A stretch of DNA of 64,000 bases from contig NZ_CP029254.1 in assembly GCF_003122365.1 (NCBI RefSeq), positions 7,070,001 to 7,134,000 on the forward strand, written 5' to 3'. This DNA is from Streptomyces spongiicola. Lineage in GTDB: Bacteria; Actinomycetota; Actinomycetes; Streptomycetales; Streptomycetaceae. Shown piece after piece: positions 8,704-16,896 of the stretch. Position 1 is the stretch's first letter, and each line of letters begins with the position of its first letter. A model generated the notes under the pieces. That model worked only from the letters and a program-made list of their open reading frames with translations. It was not told the DNA's origin and made no database searches. The position numbers and the translations under genes are program-made.

Positions 8704-11517
8704 CTACGCCCTGAGCCGGATCAGTGCCGTGCGGGACCGGATCCCCAGCTTTCGGTAGATCTGCCGCAGATGGAATCCCACCGTGTGCGGGGAGATGAAC
8801 AGGTGGCGGGCGGCCTGCTGGTTGGTGAGGCCGCCGGCCACCAGTTCCGCCACCTTCCGCTCGGTCCTGGTGAGGCTCTCCCAGCCGGAGAGCGGCCGCT
8901 TGGCGTGCTGCCAGTGCCGGCGTCTCACCCCGAGCCCGCGCAGGCGGGCACGAACCCGGGCGGCGTCCCGCTCGCCGCCGAGTGCACCGTAGGCGCTCAT
9001 GGCCCGGTCCAACTCGCTGATCGCGTTCCCGTGGTCCCCGCGGTCGAGCAGGAGAGCGGCGTGGTCCTCGGCCGCCGCCGCCTGCGCCCACGGGTTGCGG
9101 TGCAGCCGCCCGGCACGGGCCAGGGCCTCGGGGTCGCCCTCGGCGAGCGCCCGGGCGTGCAGGGCGGTGGCGAGCACCGAGGGGAGGCGAGGGTTGCGGA
9201 CAAGGACGTCCTGCGTCGTGCCGATCACCATCTCGACGAGATCCGGCCGGTCAGCGGCGAGCATGGAGCGCACACACCAGGCCGCGGCGGCCGGGTCCTC
9301 CATGACGGCTTCGCGTAGCGCACCTGCCTGGGCCCCGAGTTCCGCGAGCACCTCCGCCGCCGCAAGGGGGCCGGCCTGGGCCTCGGCCAGCCGGGCGTTC
9401 ATCAGGAGGCGCGCCGCCCACCAGGGGCTGGAGACGTGCTGGGGGAAGTGCTTCTTCAGGGCCCCGACGTGTTCCTCGGCCTGGGTGAGCGCCCCCCGGC
9501 GCAGAGCGACGGAGGCCAGGACCAGCCATGCCTGCGGTGCGAGCATCGGGATGCGGCGGCCGTCGGTGCCCACACCGGCCCGGGCCTCCGCCTCGGCCTC
9601 GTCCAGTCGGCCCTGGGCGAGATGCAGTTGGGCGCGGAGAACGGCCGGGACGGCGGTGGTCAGCGCCCCGGTCACCGGGGCGCTCGTGTCGGCGGAACCG
9701 CGGACGACGGCCGCCGCCTGCTCGTACTCGTCGGTCCTGGTGAGGGCGAAGGCCAGGAACCAGCGGGGATCGAGCATCTGCTCCTCCTCGCTCGTGAGGT
9801 CGAGCGCGACCGCCTCGCGCAGGGTGCTCACCGCCTGCCCCACCTCGCCGTCGCGCCACTGGCCGAAGGCGCGGAAGGTCATCGCACCGACCACCACGGC
9901 CCGTGTGTGGCGGTCGGGAGCGTCGAGGATCTGCTGCGCACGGTCCATCGCGGTACCGTCGCCGGTCAGATAGGAGGCGGCGAGGTGGGCGATCACGGCT
10001 TCCCGGTGCTGGCTCCCGGCCCGTCGCGCCGCCAGCGCGTCGCCCGCGGCCCGACGCGCCGACTGCACGTTTCCGAGCAGCAGCAACGCGGTCGACATCG
10101 CCGCCTTCAGCGCGGCCACGTCCTCTGCGAACTCCGCGGGTAACGGGGGAGCCAGCGGCGCCGCGTCGTCGATCGCGGCCCTGGCCAGGGCGATCGCCCG
10201 CTCCAGGTGGCCCGCCTTGGTGAACGCCTCGACCGCCGTGCGCGCCAGGCGCAGGCGTTCGGCCTGACCGGGGGCCAGCAGTTCCATGCAGCGGGTCGCC
10301 AGGGACGCCGCCGTGGAGGGATCGGCGGCGAGCAGCTTCCGCGCGCCGTCGGAGATGACGCGGATCTCCTCCGCGTTCCCGGGCTGGGCGACATGGACCA
10401 GTTGAAGGGCGGCGCGTTCGACGCCGTCGGGACGCGGCAGCAGCATCTTCGCCGCCTGCCGGCGCAACAGGGCGCACACCGGCGGCGGTACGGAGTCGAG
10501 CAGGACACGCCAGATCGGCTCGGTCCTGAAGGCGAGGTCGTGTTCACCACAGACCAGCAGGCCCCGGTCGACCGCTTCGTCCACCGCCGTGAGCAGGCCG
10601 GCGGGTGCTTCGCCGAGCAGGGCCGACAGGTCCTCCGGTGCGAACGGCGATCCGAGCACCGCGGCCAGCCTGAGCGCCTTCAGGGTGGGCTCGGAGAGTG
10701 ACCTGAGATCTTGCTGGATGAGCACGGAGAAGCGTTTCGGCACGGGCGCGGGCGAACCGCCTCCCAGCAGGGCGGCGCCGGGTGGGCCGAGCTGCAGCCG
10801 GGAGGTGCCGTCGACCACGCACAGGTCGTCTTCCGCGAGCCCGCGCATGAGGTCGATCACGGCACGGGGCGTGTCGTTGACGCTCTCCGCCAGGGCGAGG
10901 AGAGCCGGGTCGGGGGCGGCCCCGGTGCAGTCGGCGACCAGACGCACGAGCGCCTCGCCCTCGATGGGCCCCAGCTCCCCCACGTCTTCCACCGGAAGCC
11001 CGGCACGGAGCGAACCGAGACAGTCCTTCAGCGGCTCGTGCAGCGGGTCGCCCCGGTCCGTGCTGAAGGCGATCATCCAGAGGATCGGGAGCCCCCTGAG
11101 GGCAACCACGAGGTCGCGCAGTGCCGTCAGGGCGGGCCGGCTCGCCAGGTGCAGATCGTCGAGAACGACGGCGGTGCGGATGCCGTCGGCATGGCGAAGC
11201 CGTGTCCGCGCCGCCTCGATCGCGGCGTCGGAGCCGGCCGGGGTACCGTCCACGACCGCGAAGCCGTCGGCGTCGGCGAGCTTGGCGGCTTCCGCCAGGA
11301 AGCGGGTCTTCCCCGCACCGGGTGCCGCCTCCACCAGGAGGACCGCGCTGCGCCCGCCGCGCGCCACCCGGCGCAACTGTGCGCCGGTCCGGGCCAGTTG
11401 CTTTTCCCGGCCGCGCACCTCTGCTGGGGAAATGGGGTGCCTCGGGTGAACCGGGGCGGAATCTATCTTGCTTCTCTCCATTACCGACCGCGAAGAGGCG
11501 TGCATCTTCTCCCTCAT
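8704..11517 (-). CDS. staR: Large ATP-binding LuxR-type (LAL) activator StaR
   Basis: Pathway-specific activator of the indolocarbazole genes. The roughly 937-residue protein has an N-terminal AAA-type ATPase region (Walker A EAAPGAGKTR, Walker B VVLDDLHL), a long helical middle with TPR-like spacing, and a C-terminal LuxR helix-turn-helix from LTRTERKVAELVAGGLTNQQ to LGIRSRTAL. Start choice is uncertain: TTG at 11523, ATG at 11517 or ATG at 11505; none has an ideally spaced ribosome-binding site. The gene holds an in-frame TTA codon (complement of 10141-10143), so translation should need the bldA leucyl-tRNA and link production to development. Its place beyond staB matches the known sta cluster. 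Confidence 0.9.
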   Translation of the reverse strand: MREKMHASSRSVMERSKIDSAPVHPRHPISPAEVRGREKQLARTGAQLRRVARGGRSAVLLVEAAPGAGKTRFLAEAAKLADADGFAVVDGTPAGSDAAIEAARTRLRHADGIRTAVVLDDLHLASRPALTALRDLVVALRGLPILWMIAFSTDRGDPLHEPLKDCLGSLRAGLPVEDVGELGPIEGEALVRLVADCTGAAPDPALLALAESVNDTPRAVIDLMRGLAEDDLCVVDGTSRLQLGPPGAALLGGGSPAPVPKRFSVLIQQDLRSLSEPTLKALRLAAVLGSPFAPEDLSALLGEAPAGLLTAVDEAVDRGLLVCGEHDLAFRTEPIWRVLLDSVPPPVCALLRRQAAKMLLPRPDGVERAALQLVHVAQPGNAEEIRVISDGARKLLAADPSTAASLATRCMELLAPGQAERLRLARTAVEAFTKAGHLERAIALARAAIDDAAPLAPPLPAEFAEDVAALKAAMSTALLLLGNVQSARRAAGDALAARRAGSQHREAVIAHLAASYLTGDGTAMDRAQQILDAPDRHTRAVVVGAMTFRAFGQWRDGEVGQAVSTLREAVALDLTSEEEQMLDPRWFLAFALTRTDEYEQAAAVVRGSADTSAPVTGALTTAVPAVLRAQLHLAQGRLDEAEAEARAGVGTDGRRIPMLAPQAWLVLASVALRRGALTQAEEHVGALKKHFPQHVSSPWWAARLLMNARLAEAQAGPLAAAEVLAELGAQAGALREAVMEDPAAAAWCVRSMLAADRPDLVEMVIGTTQDVLVRNPRLPSVLATALHARALAEGDPEALARAGRLHRNPWAQAAAAEDHAALLLDRGDHGNAISELDRAMSAYGALGGERDAARVRARLRGLGVRRRHWQHAKRPLSGWESLTRTERKVAELVAGGLTNQQAARHLFISPHTVGFHLRQIYRKLGIRSRTALIRLRA

Positions 11518-11523
11518 CGACAA

Positions 11524-12443
11524 CTTTGATCAAGCCATTTCATATCCGATCACAAGACCGCTCGGGGGGCAAGACCACCCATAGCGTCCCTTTGCCGCAC
11601 CGTCGCCGTCGGTAAATCGCCCGGAAACCGACCGGAAAACCAGTCGGCGAAAATGAGCAGGGCGTCGTCAGGTACCGGCCACGAGCCATGCTGCAGGACG
11701 ACCACCCCATGAACGCAAGGGATTCGGCCCCCGGGCGCGCCGTCTGGGATCTGATCGCCACGGCGGCCTCCCTGCGCGGAAAAGCGCCCACTCTCCGCCG
11801 GACCAGCACCGAAGGCAGACCGTGGCGATGACTGCATTCTCGCCATCTTTGGCCAATTCCCGGCGCGTCCTGACCGCATGCCTTCGTCTTGCCGGCGGCG
11901 CCCCTCTCCCGGGCAGCGCCCCCGCGGTCGTTGCGGTTGCCGGGCACCGGGGACCCGACCCGCAACCGTGGAGTCGTGGTGTGCGCCTTGCCCCGGAGGG
12001 GTCGACGTCGTGTCGAGGGCCGCCTCGGCCGCGACGGCCGCACCCTCACCGCTCAGCCCTCGGCGGTCTCCCGCCGGGACGGTCCCTCGACACCCCCGCG
12101 ACCGCGAGGTGCCCGTCCTCGGATCCCCCGGATCCGGTGTCCCGGGTGTGCGCGATCACGTGCCCGTCAACGGGCTCACCGTTCCGTTCCGCGGCGGAGG
12201 GGCTCAAGGCGTCAACGGTCGAAGCCGAACTGAGCAAGCGTCAGATAAACGGCCCGGGGGCCGGCTTGCGCCTCCTCGGCCACCTCCTCCGCCTCATCCC
12301 GCCCAGCCGGTCCCCGGCAAGCGATCGGCGGCTGCGAAAAACTCCGGCAGAGCCCGATTCACGACACTCCCGCCGGGCCCGGCCTCTAGCATGGGGAAGC
12401 CGAAGTGGCACGGTGGTCAGCGCATGGCCGGGAGGGGAGGACC
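11524..12443. other. Long gene-poor stretch upstream of staR
   Basis: About 900 bases between the divergent staR and the ADP-ribosyltransferase-like gene. The part next to staR (11520-11650) is less GC-rich and probably holds the staR promoter. I see open frames on both strands but none with convincing codon use, ribosome-binding site or family similarity. One minus-strand frame around 11660-11800 faintly resembles small Streptomyces DUF5999-type proteins but cannot be supported. Part of the sequence may be decayed coding DNA. Confidence 0.4.
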
Positions 12444-13607
12444 GTGGCAGCGGAGCGCAGCCTCAGCAGGTTTTCCGGTTGGTCGGAGATCCAGCCGTTG
12501 TGTACCAGCGGAATACTGGCGGACCAGCGCCCGTTCTTTTCCGGGACGCACGTGCAGAGCCGGATGTCCGAGGTGCGGCGAGCGATCAACGACATCCGCA
12601 TCCACTGGGACCGCTACCCGGACTTCATGGCGGAACTGCGCTCCTATATGGAGCGGGTGAGTCCGGTTTCCCCGGGAGCGGCCGATCCCGTACTGGACAG
12701 CCAGCTGGCGGAACTCTTCGCCAGCACCAAGGACTGGGCCGACCGCCGGCCGGACGGCGGCACGCGGCCGGAGGACTACAGCGCGGTCCGCCTCTACACG
12801 TCCGACGCCGGATACCAGCGCATCTTCAGCACCATCAACAGGGCCTTCCGCACCGTGTCGCTGACGGGTGACCCCGTCGCCCTGCGCAGCGCCGCCTTCC
12901 TCGTGGAGCTGCTGAGCATCGACCTGTTCAACTACCGCCACACGCACCGCGCGGCCGACGACTTCCAGGGAACCGTCTACCGGGGCATGGCGGTCACCGC
13001 CGAGGAGGTGGAGGCATTCACCCGGGCCGCCGCAGGCCCGGTCGAGCAGCGCTACCTCTCCGTGCCCCTGGCCATGATGTCGGCGAGCCGCAGCCGGGAG
13101 AAGGCGACGGCCTTCGCACGGGAGACCGCCAGGCGCTTCCCCGACCGCATCCCGCTGCTCTGGAGCATCGACGTCGCGGGACTGCCGCCGGACCTCCTGG
13201 GCGCCTACCGCTCCGCGTTCCCGGCGAGCATGGTCACGTCGATGTGCGCCGTCCCCGTCGACGGGCTGTCGGCGTACGCGTACGAGAAGGAGGTGCTGCT
13301 GCGCGGCCCCTTCTTCCAGATCCTCGGCATGACACCGGGCGGCACCGCGGGCCCGGGCAGCGGGCCGATGCACATCATCGAGGCCGTCATGCTCAACAGC
13401 AACCGCGACCACGTCACCACGATCGCCTCGGACGAGGGGGAGGACCGCCGGTCCAGGGCCCTCTTCCGCACGGTCGTCACCATGCACCGCGCGGGGCTCT
13501 GCCTGGACTACGCGCGCACCCGCGGACTCGACGCGGACGCCGACGTCTACCGCGCACAGCTCGACAGGGACAGGGCCGAGTTCGACCGGCTCGCGGCGGC
13601 CGCATAG
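12444..13607 (+). CDS. ADP-ribosyltransferase-like protein (R-S-ExE type)
   Basis: A 387-residue protein whose second half matches the pattern of arginine-type mono-ADP-ribosyltransferases: Arg180 in GTVYRGM, a Ser at 206 in YLSVPLAMMSASRSREKA (the usual STS strand), and the catalytic E-x-E at 281-283 in YEKEVLLRG followed by PFFQILGM. I see no signal peptide or membrane segment. The first 170 residues are not recognised and may be a targeting or regulatory region. The GTG at 12444 was chosen because GGGAGGGGAGG stands just before it. The next gene, a DUF6236-type protein, follows after 50 bases on the same strand, suggesting a two-gene unit such as effector plus partner. Substrate unknown. 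Confidence 0.7.
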   Translation: MAAERSLSRFSGWSEIQPLCTSGILADQRPFFSGTHVQSRMSEVRRAINDIRIHWDRYPDFMAELRSYMERVSPVSPGAADPVLDSQLAELFASTKDWADRRPDGGTRPEDYSAVRLYTSDAGYQRIFSTINRAFRTVSLTGDPVALRSAAFLVELLSIDLFNYRHTHRAADDFQGTVYRGMAVTAEEVEAFTRAAAGPVEQRYLSVPLAMMSASRSREKATAFARETARRFPDRIPLLWSIDVAGLPPDLLGAYRSAFPASMVTSMCAVPVDGLSAYAYEKEVLLRGPFFQILGMTPGGTAGPGSGPMHIIEAVMLNSNRDHVTTIASDEGEDRRSRALFRTVVTMHRAGLCLDYARTRGLDADADVYRAQLDRDRAEFDRLAAAA

Positions 13608-13657
13608 CCCCGGCCGCCGGCAGATCGCAGACCAGCGGACGACGATTGGCCCTCACC

Positions 13658-14872
13658 ATGCCAGACCCCGTATCCGACCTCGGCCTCTACTACCCGTACT
13701 TCCACGTCCGCGATGAGCGCTGGCTGAAGATGTCCGCGCTGTACTGGCCCGCCATCGTGCGCATCGTCCCGGAGGACTACGCGATCCGCGACTCGCGCAC
13801 CGTGCGCGTCCTGGCCGACCAGGCCGGCTTCATCGAGAACGCCAGCCCCGCGGCCGCGGTGGACGCCATCGCACCCCGCTTCCTCGAACTGCTCGCGGGC
13901 AACGAGGGAGCCCTGCGGGCCGCACTGCGCGTACAGCAGCGCGACATGGCCGCCTTCGACCGTACCGCGTCAGGCACCTCGGCCACGGCGCCCCACAGGC
14001 CGCGCCTGGCCGCGCTCCACGAGAGCCAGGTTCGCCCGGACCTGACGCGGGCCCTGGTGGAGGCGGGGCTGGCGGTCCGGGGGCGGCTGACCCTGTCCCA
14101 CGAGGTGGACGCGCGCTGGCTGGTCCTTCGCGAGCGCTTCGTCTCCCTCTACATGAGCTGCCTCGCGGAGGAGTTCGGCTCGGTGAACCACCTGGAGCTC
14201 ACCACCGACCAGCCGCATGCGTTCGCCCTCGCCAACGGCTGGTCGGCCGATCTGCTGGCCGGGTATCTGCTACGTACGCCCGCGCCGACGGATGCGCAGG
14301 CCGGGCCGTCACTGGCCGAGCGCATCGGGATCCTCGCCCTCGGGCTGGTGGTGCCCGCGGACATCGACCGGGTGTCCGCCGAGCAGATCGTACGGCTGCG
14401 CCGGCACCACGGCCGGGAGTTCCTCGCCTTCCGCCGGGCGGTGGGCCAGGCCGCCGCCGAGCTGGCGTCCCTGGCGGACATTCCTGATGGCCGCACCCTC
14501 GACGCCCATCTTCGGAACGAGGTCAACAACCGTTTCGCCCTCCCCCTGAACGAGTTGCGCCAGTGCCTGGCAGGGATGAAACTCGACACCGCGACGGCCG
14601 CTGTCAACGTCAGGACTCAGCTCCCCGCCGGCGTCACGCTGACGGGCGGCGCCTGGCTCGCCGGCCAGACGCTCGTGGCCGGTGCCGTCGCCGCCGGATT
14701 CGGGCTGCTTGCCATCGGCCACACCTCCCGCCAGGCGCGCAGTACGGCCCTGGCCGCCGCAGGCCCCGCCGCGTACCTTCTTCACACCGGAAAAGCCCTC
14801 AGCGAGCGCCGCCTGCTGTCCCGCACACTGCACCAGATGGCCGGCATCGCGAGCCCGGCGGTGCGCGGTTGA
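13658..14872 (+). CDS. DUF6236-type protein with C-terminal membrane segment
   Basis: A 404-residue protein beginning VSDLGLYYPYFHVRDERWLK, an opening I associate with DUF6236-type Streptomyces proteins of unknown function. Most of the chain is helical and soluble. From about residue 325 there is a glycine/alanine-rich hydrophobic stretch (TGGAWLAGQTLVAGAVAAGF) that could enter the membrane, and the tail is basic. It follows the ADP-ribosyltransferase-like gene by 50 bases, so the two are probably co-transcribed. It could serve as an antitoxin, a membrane anchor or a second effector; the sequence does not decide. Confidence 0.65.
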   Translation: MPDPVSDLGLYYPYFHVRDERWLKMSALYWPAIVRIVPEDYAIRDSRTVRVLADQAGFIENASPAAAVDAIAPRFLELLAGNEGALRAALRVQQRDMAAFDRTASGTSATAPHRPRLAALHESQVRPDLTRALVEAGLAVRGRLTLSHEVDARWLVLRERFVSLYMSCLAEEFGSVNHLELTTDQPHAFALANGWSADLLAGYLLRTPAPTDAQAGPSLAERIGILALGLVVPADIDRVSAEQIVRLRRHHGREFLAFRRAVGQAAAELASLADIPDGRTLDAHLRNEVNNRFALPLNELRQCLAGMKLDTATAAVNVRTQLPAGVTLTGGAWLAGQTLVAGAVAAGFGLLAIGHTSRQARSTALAAAGPAAYLLHTGKALSERRLLSRTLHQMAGIASPAVRG

Positions 14873-14982
14873 CGCCCGGTGCCCTCAGGAACGGCCGCAA
14901 GGAGGCCGTCGGGCCGGGCGTACCGCCGGGAGGGACGAGACCGAGCAGGTGGTCGACCACCCGTGTGGCAGAGGCGGGACCC

Positions 14983-15405
14983 GTTCCCGAGTGGTGGACA
15001 CTTCTGGGGCCGGCCCCGGCAGGGGCCGGGCGGGCGGCCACTCCTGTGGTGAGGAAAGCCCGCTCGCCCGAGTCCCGGGCGGACGGTGTCGCGCTGCACC
15101 CGTCTGATCCGAGCCGCACCTTCGAGGGCATCGGCAGGGTCCGCGCGGGCGGCACATGACCACCGTGCCCGGAACCGTCCGCCACCTCCGCGCCGGCGGT
15201 CGGCACGAGCACGGACAACGCACTCGTCGAGTCCTTCAACGCCGCCCTCGGACGCGGGACACCGCGCGGTGCCCGCCGCTTCGACGGCGCTCGCGTCCGC
15301 CGCCCGGAAGACTTCCGCTGGAGCACGCGCCACGACACCCGCCGCCGGCCCATGCGAACAGCGCACCGTCAGCGCACCGTGCGAACTCGCCCCCTGAGCA
15401 TCCGC
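14983..15405 (+). mobile_element. Decayed, internally deleted copy of the IS3-family element
   Basis: This stretch parallels the intact element at 43645-44972. Its left part repeats the end sequence TTCCCGAGTGGTGGACAC, the GCCGGCCCCGGCAGGGGCCG hairpin, and the beginning of orfA (encoding a form of SPEFKADAVAL...HTFEGIG with substitutions). At about 15145-15200 it jumps to the last third of orfB, where the frame for ADNALVESFNA and the RRFDGARVRRPEDFRWSTRH region remain readable. About 900 bp are missing in between, and the ends are diverged. It is a dead relic, older than the intact copy, and shows the same element family invaded this locus at least twice. Confidence 0.8.
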
Positions 15406-15596
15406 CGGTATCGGAGGCCCGGTGACGGGGCCATCGCGCCGCCGGTCGTCGCTCCGCCGAAGACCGGCAGCGAGCGCCCGGCCGCGAGGTCCGCCGAGCC
15501 CACTGCCGGCCGCGGGAGCCCGAATGACGCTGCCCAGAGCGGTGCCCCGGAGCCGCGGGCTGTCGGAGCGGGTGATCAGAACCCGGTCTGCCCGGG

Positions 15597-16322
15597 TCAC
15601 CCCGTGACGGGCAGGCACTCGGCGAGCAGGTCGACGACGTCCCGCCAAGCTCGCCGTGCGTGCCGAGGGTGGTAGCCGACGCCGGGAAGCACGATGTGGT
15701 CGACCGGTGGGTGATGGAAGGCGTGCAGGGCGCCGCCGTAGACCACGAGCCGCCAGTCGACGCCCGCGGCCTGCATCTCGGTGGTGAACGCGTCCCGCTG
15801 CGCGGGCGGCATGATCGGGTCCTCCGACCCGACCCCGGCCCACACCGGGCAGCGAATGCGCGCTGCCTCGCCCGGTCGGCCCGTGGTCAGTCCGTTGACT
15901 GTCGCGATCGCACGCAGTTCGACGCCGTCGCGCCCGAGTTCCAGCGCGATGGCGCCGCCGGTGCCGTAGCCGACGGCGGCGATCCGGTCCGGGTCGGTCC
16001 GCGGCTCGGCGCGGAGCACGTCGAGCGCCGCGTGGCCGATGCCTCGCATGCGGTCGGGGTCCGCGAGCAGCGGTACGCAACGGGCCAGCATCTCCTCCGG
16101 GTCGTCCATATAGCGCCCGCCGTGGAGGTCGAAGGCCAGCGCCACGTAACCCAGCTCCGCGAGCGCATCGGCCCGGCGGCGCTCGACGTCGCTGAGCCCC
16201 ACCCCCTCGGGCCCGACCAGGACCGCGGGCCGACGCCCGACACCGGCCGGGACCGCGAGGTGCCCGATCATCGTCAGGCCGTCGGCCGCGTATTCGATCG
16301 TGTGCGTTGTCACCGTCGTCAT
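15597..16322 (-). CDS. Dienelactone-hydrolase-family protein lacking the usual nucleophile
   Basis: A 241-residue alpha/beta-hydrolase of the DLH family: VLVGPEGVGLSDVERRRADA and FDLHGGRYMDDPEEM match the family, with ALHAFHH carrying the C-terminal catalytic His and SEDPIMP the acid region. The nucleophile elbow, normally G-x-C-x-G-G, reads GYGTGG, so the cysteine is replaced by glycine. The protein may therefore be inactive or work differently. ATG at 16322. It stands alone between the ADP-ribosyltransferase region and the acarbose-like operon and has no obvious role in either. Confidence 0.75.
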   Translation of the reverse strand: MTTVTTHTIEYAADGLTMIGHLAVPAGVGRRPAVLVGPEGVGLSDVERRRADALAELGYVALAFDLHGGRYMDDPEEMLARCVPLLADPDRMRGIGHAALDVLRAEPRTDPDRIAAVGYGTGGAIALELGRDGVELRAIATVNGLTTGRPGEAARIRCPVWAGVGSEDPIMPPAQRDAFTTEMQAAGVDWRLVVYGGALHAFHHPPVDHIVLPGVGYHPRHARRAWRDVVDLLAECLPVTG

Positions 16323-16671
16323 GAGCCGTGACTGTAGTGACCGCCGAGCCCGGTCGGGCCGGTGTTCTGCTCCGGGCGGAAGGCCGGTCTCTCGCCGTTC
16401 CGGAACCGCCCGTCGGCGGTTCACCCCAGGGCCCGCGCACCGAACCGCCGTCGGCCCGGAGGGCGCGCGCCGGACGCCGCCGTACGCGGCCGGGTTTGCC
16501 GACGGGCCCCACCGCAGAGGATGGCTGACCGGCGGGTAGCCGCCGGCCCCGTTGCCGCACCGCTGCTCGGCGAACACCGCAAGGCTCACCGGACTGCCCG
16601 CCGCCGGCAGCGTGCCGTCGACCGCCCACTCCGCGCGCCCCGCCCGGGCCGGGACACCCCGGTCCCATGGG

Positions 16672-16781
16672 CCTGTCGCCTGTCGCCTGTCGCCTGTTGC
16701 CCGTTGCTTGTCGCCTGTTGTCCACCGTCGTGCGGTCGGCCCCTGGTCCGTGCGGCCCCTGGTCCGTGCGGCCCCTGGTCC
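16672..16781. repeat. Two short tandem-repeat arrays in the 16323-16896 gap
   Basis: From 16672 a 7-bp unit (CCTGTCG and variants with TT) repeats about six times. From 16737 a 16-bp unit, CGGCCCCTGGTCCGTG, occurs two full times plus a 13-bp partial copy. Both lie in a 574-bp gap between the DLH-like gene and the GMC oxidoreductase stop. The rest of the gap contains no supportable gene. Confidence 0.8.
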
Positions 16782-16896
16782 AACGGCCCCCGATCCGCCG
16801 CTGCCTCCCGATCCGCCCGGCCGAGATCCGTCGGTGCGGTGCCGACTCGGCCGGGCGTCGACTGCGCCTCGTGCGGCCGCGCCCCCGCGTCTCGTC

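Noticed and set aside
11550..11879. Minus-strand frame faintly like DUF5999-type small proteins
   Set aside because: Only a short hydrophobic stretch is reminiscent, other conserved parts are missing and no ribosome-binding site precedes it.
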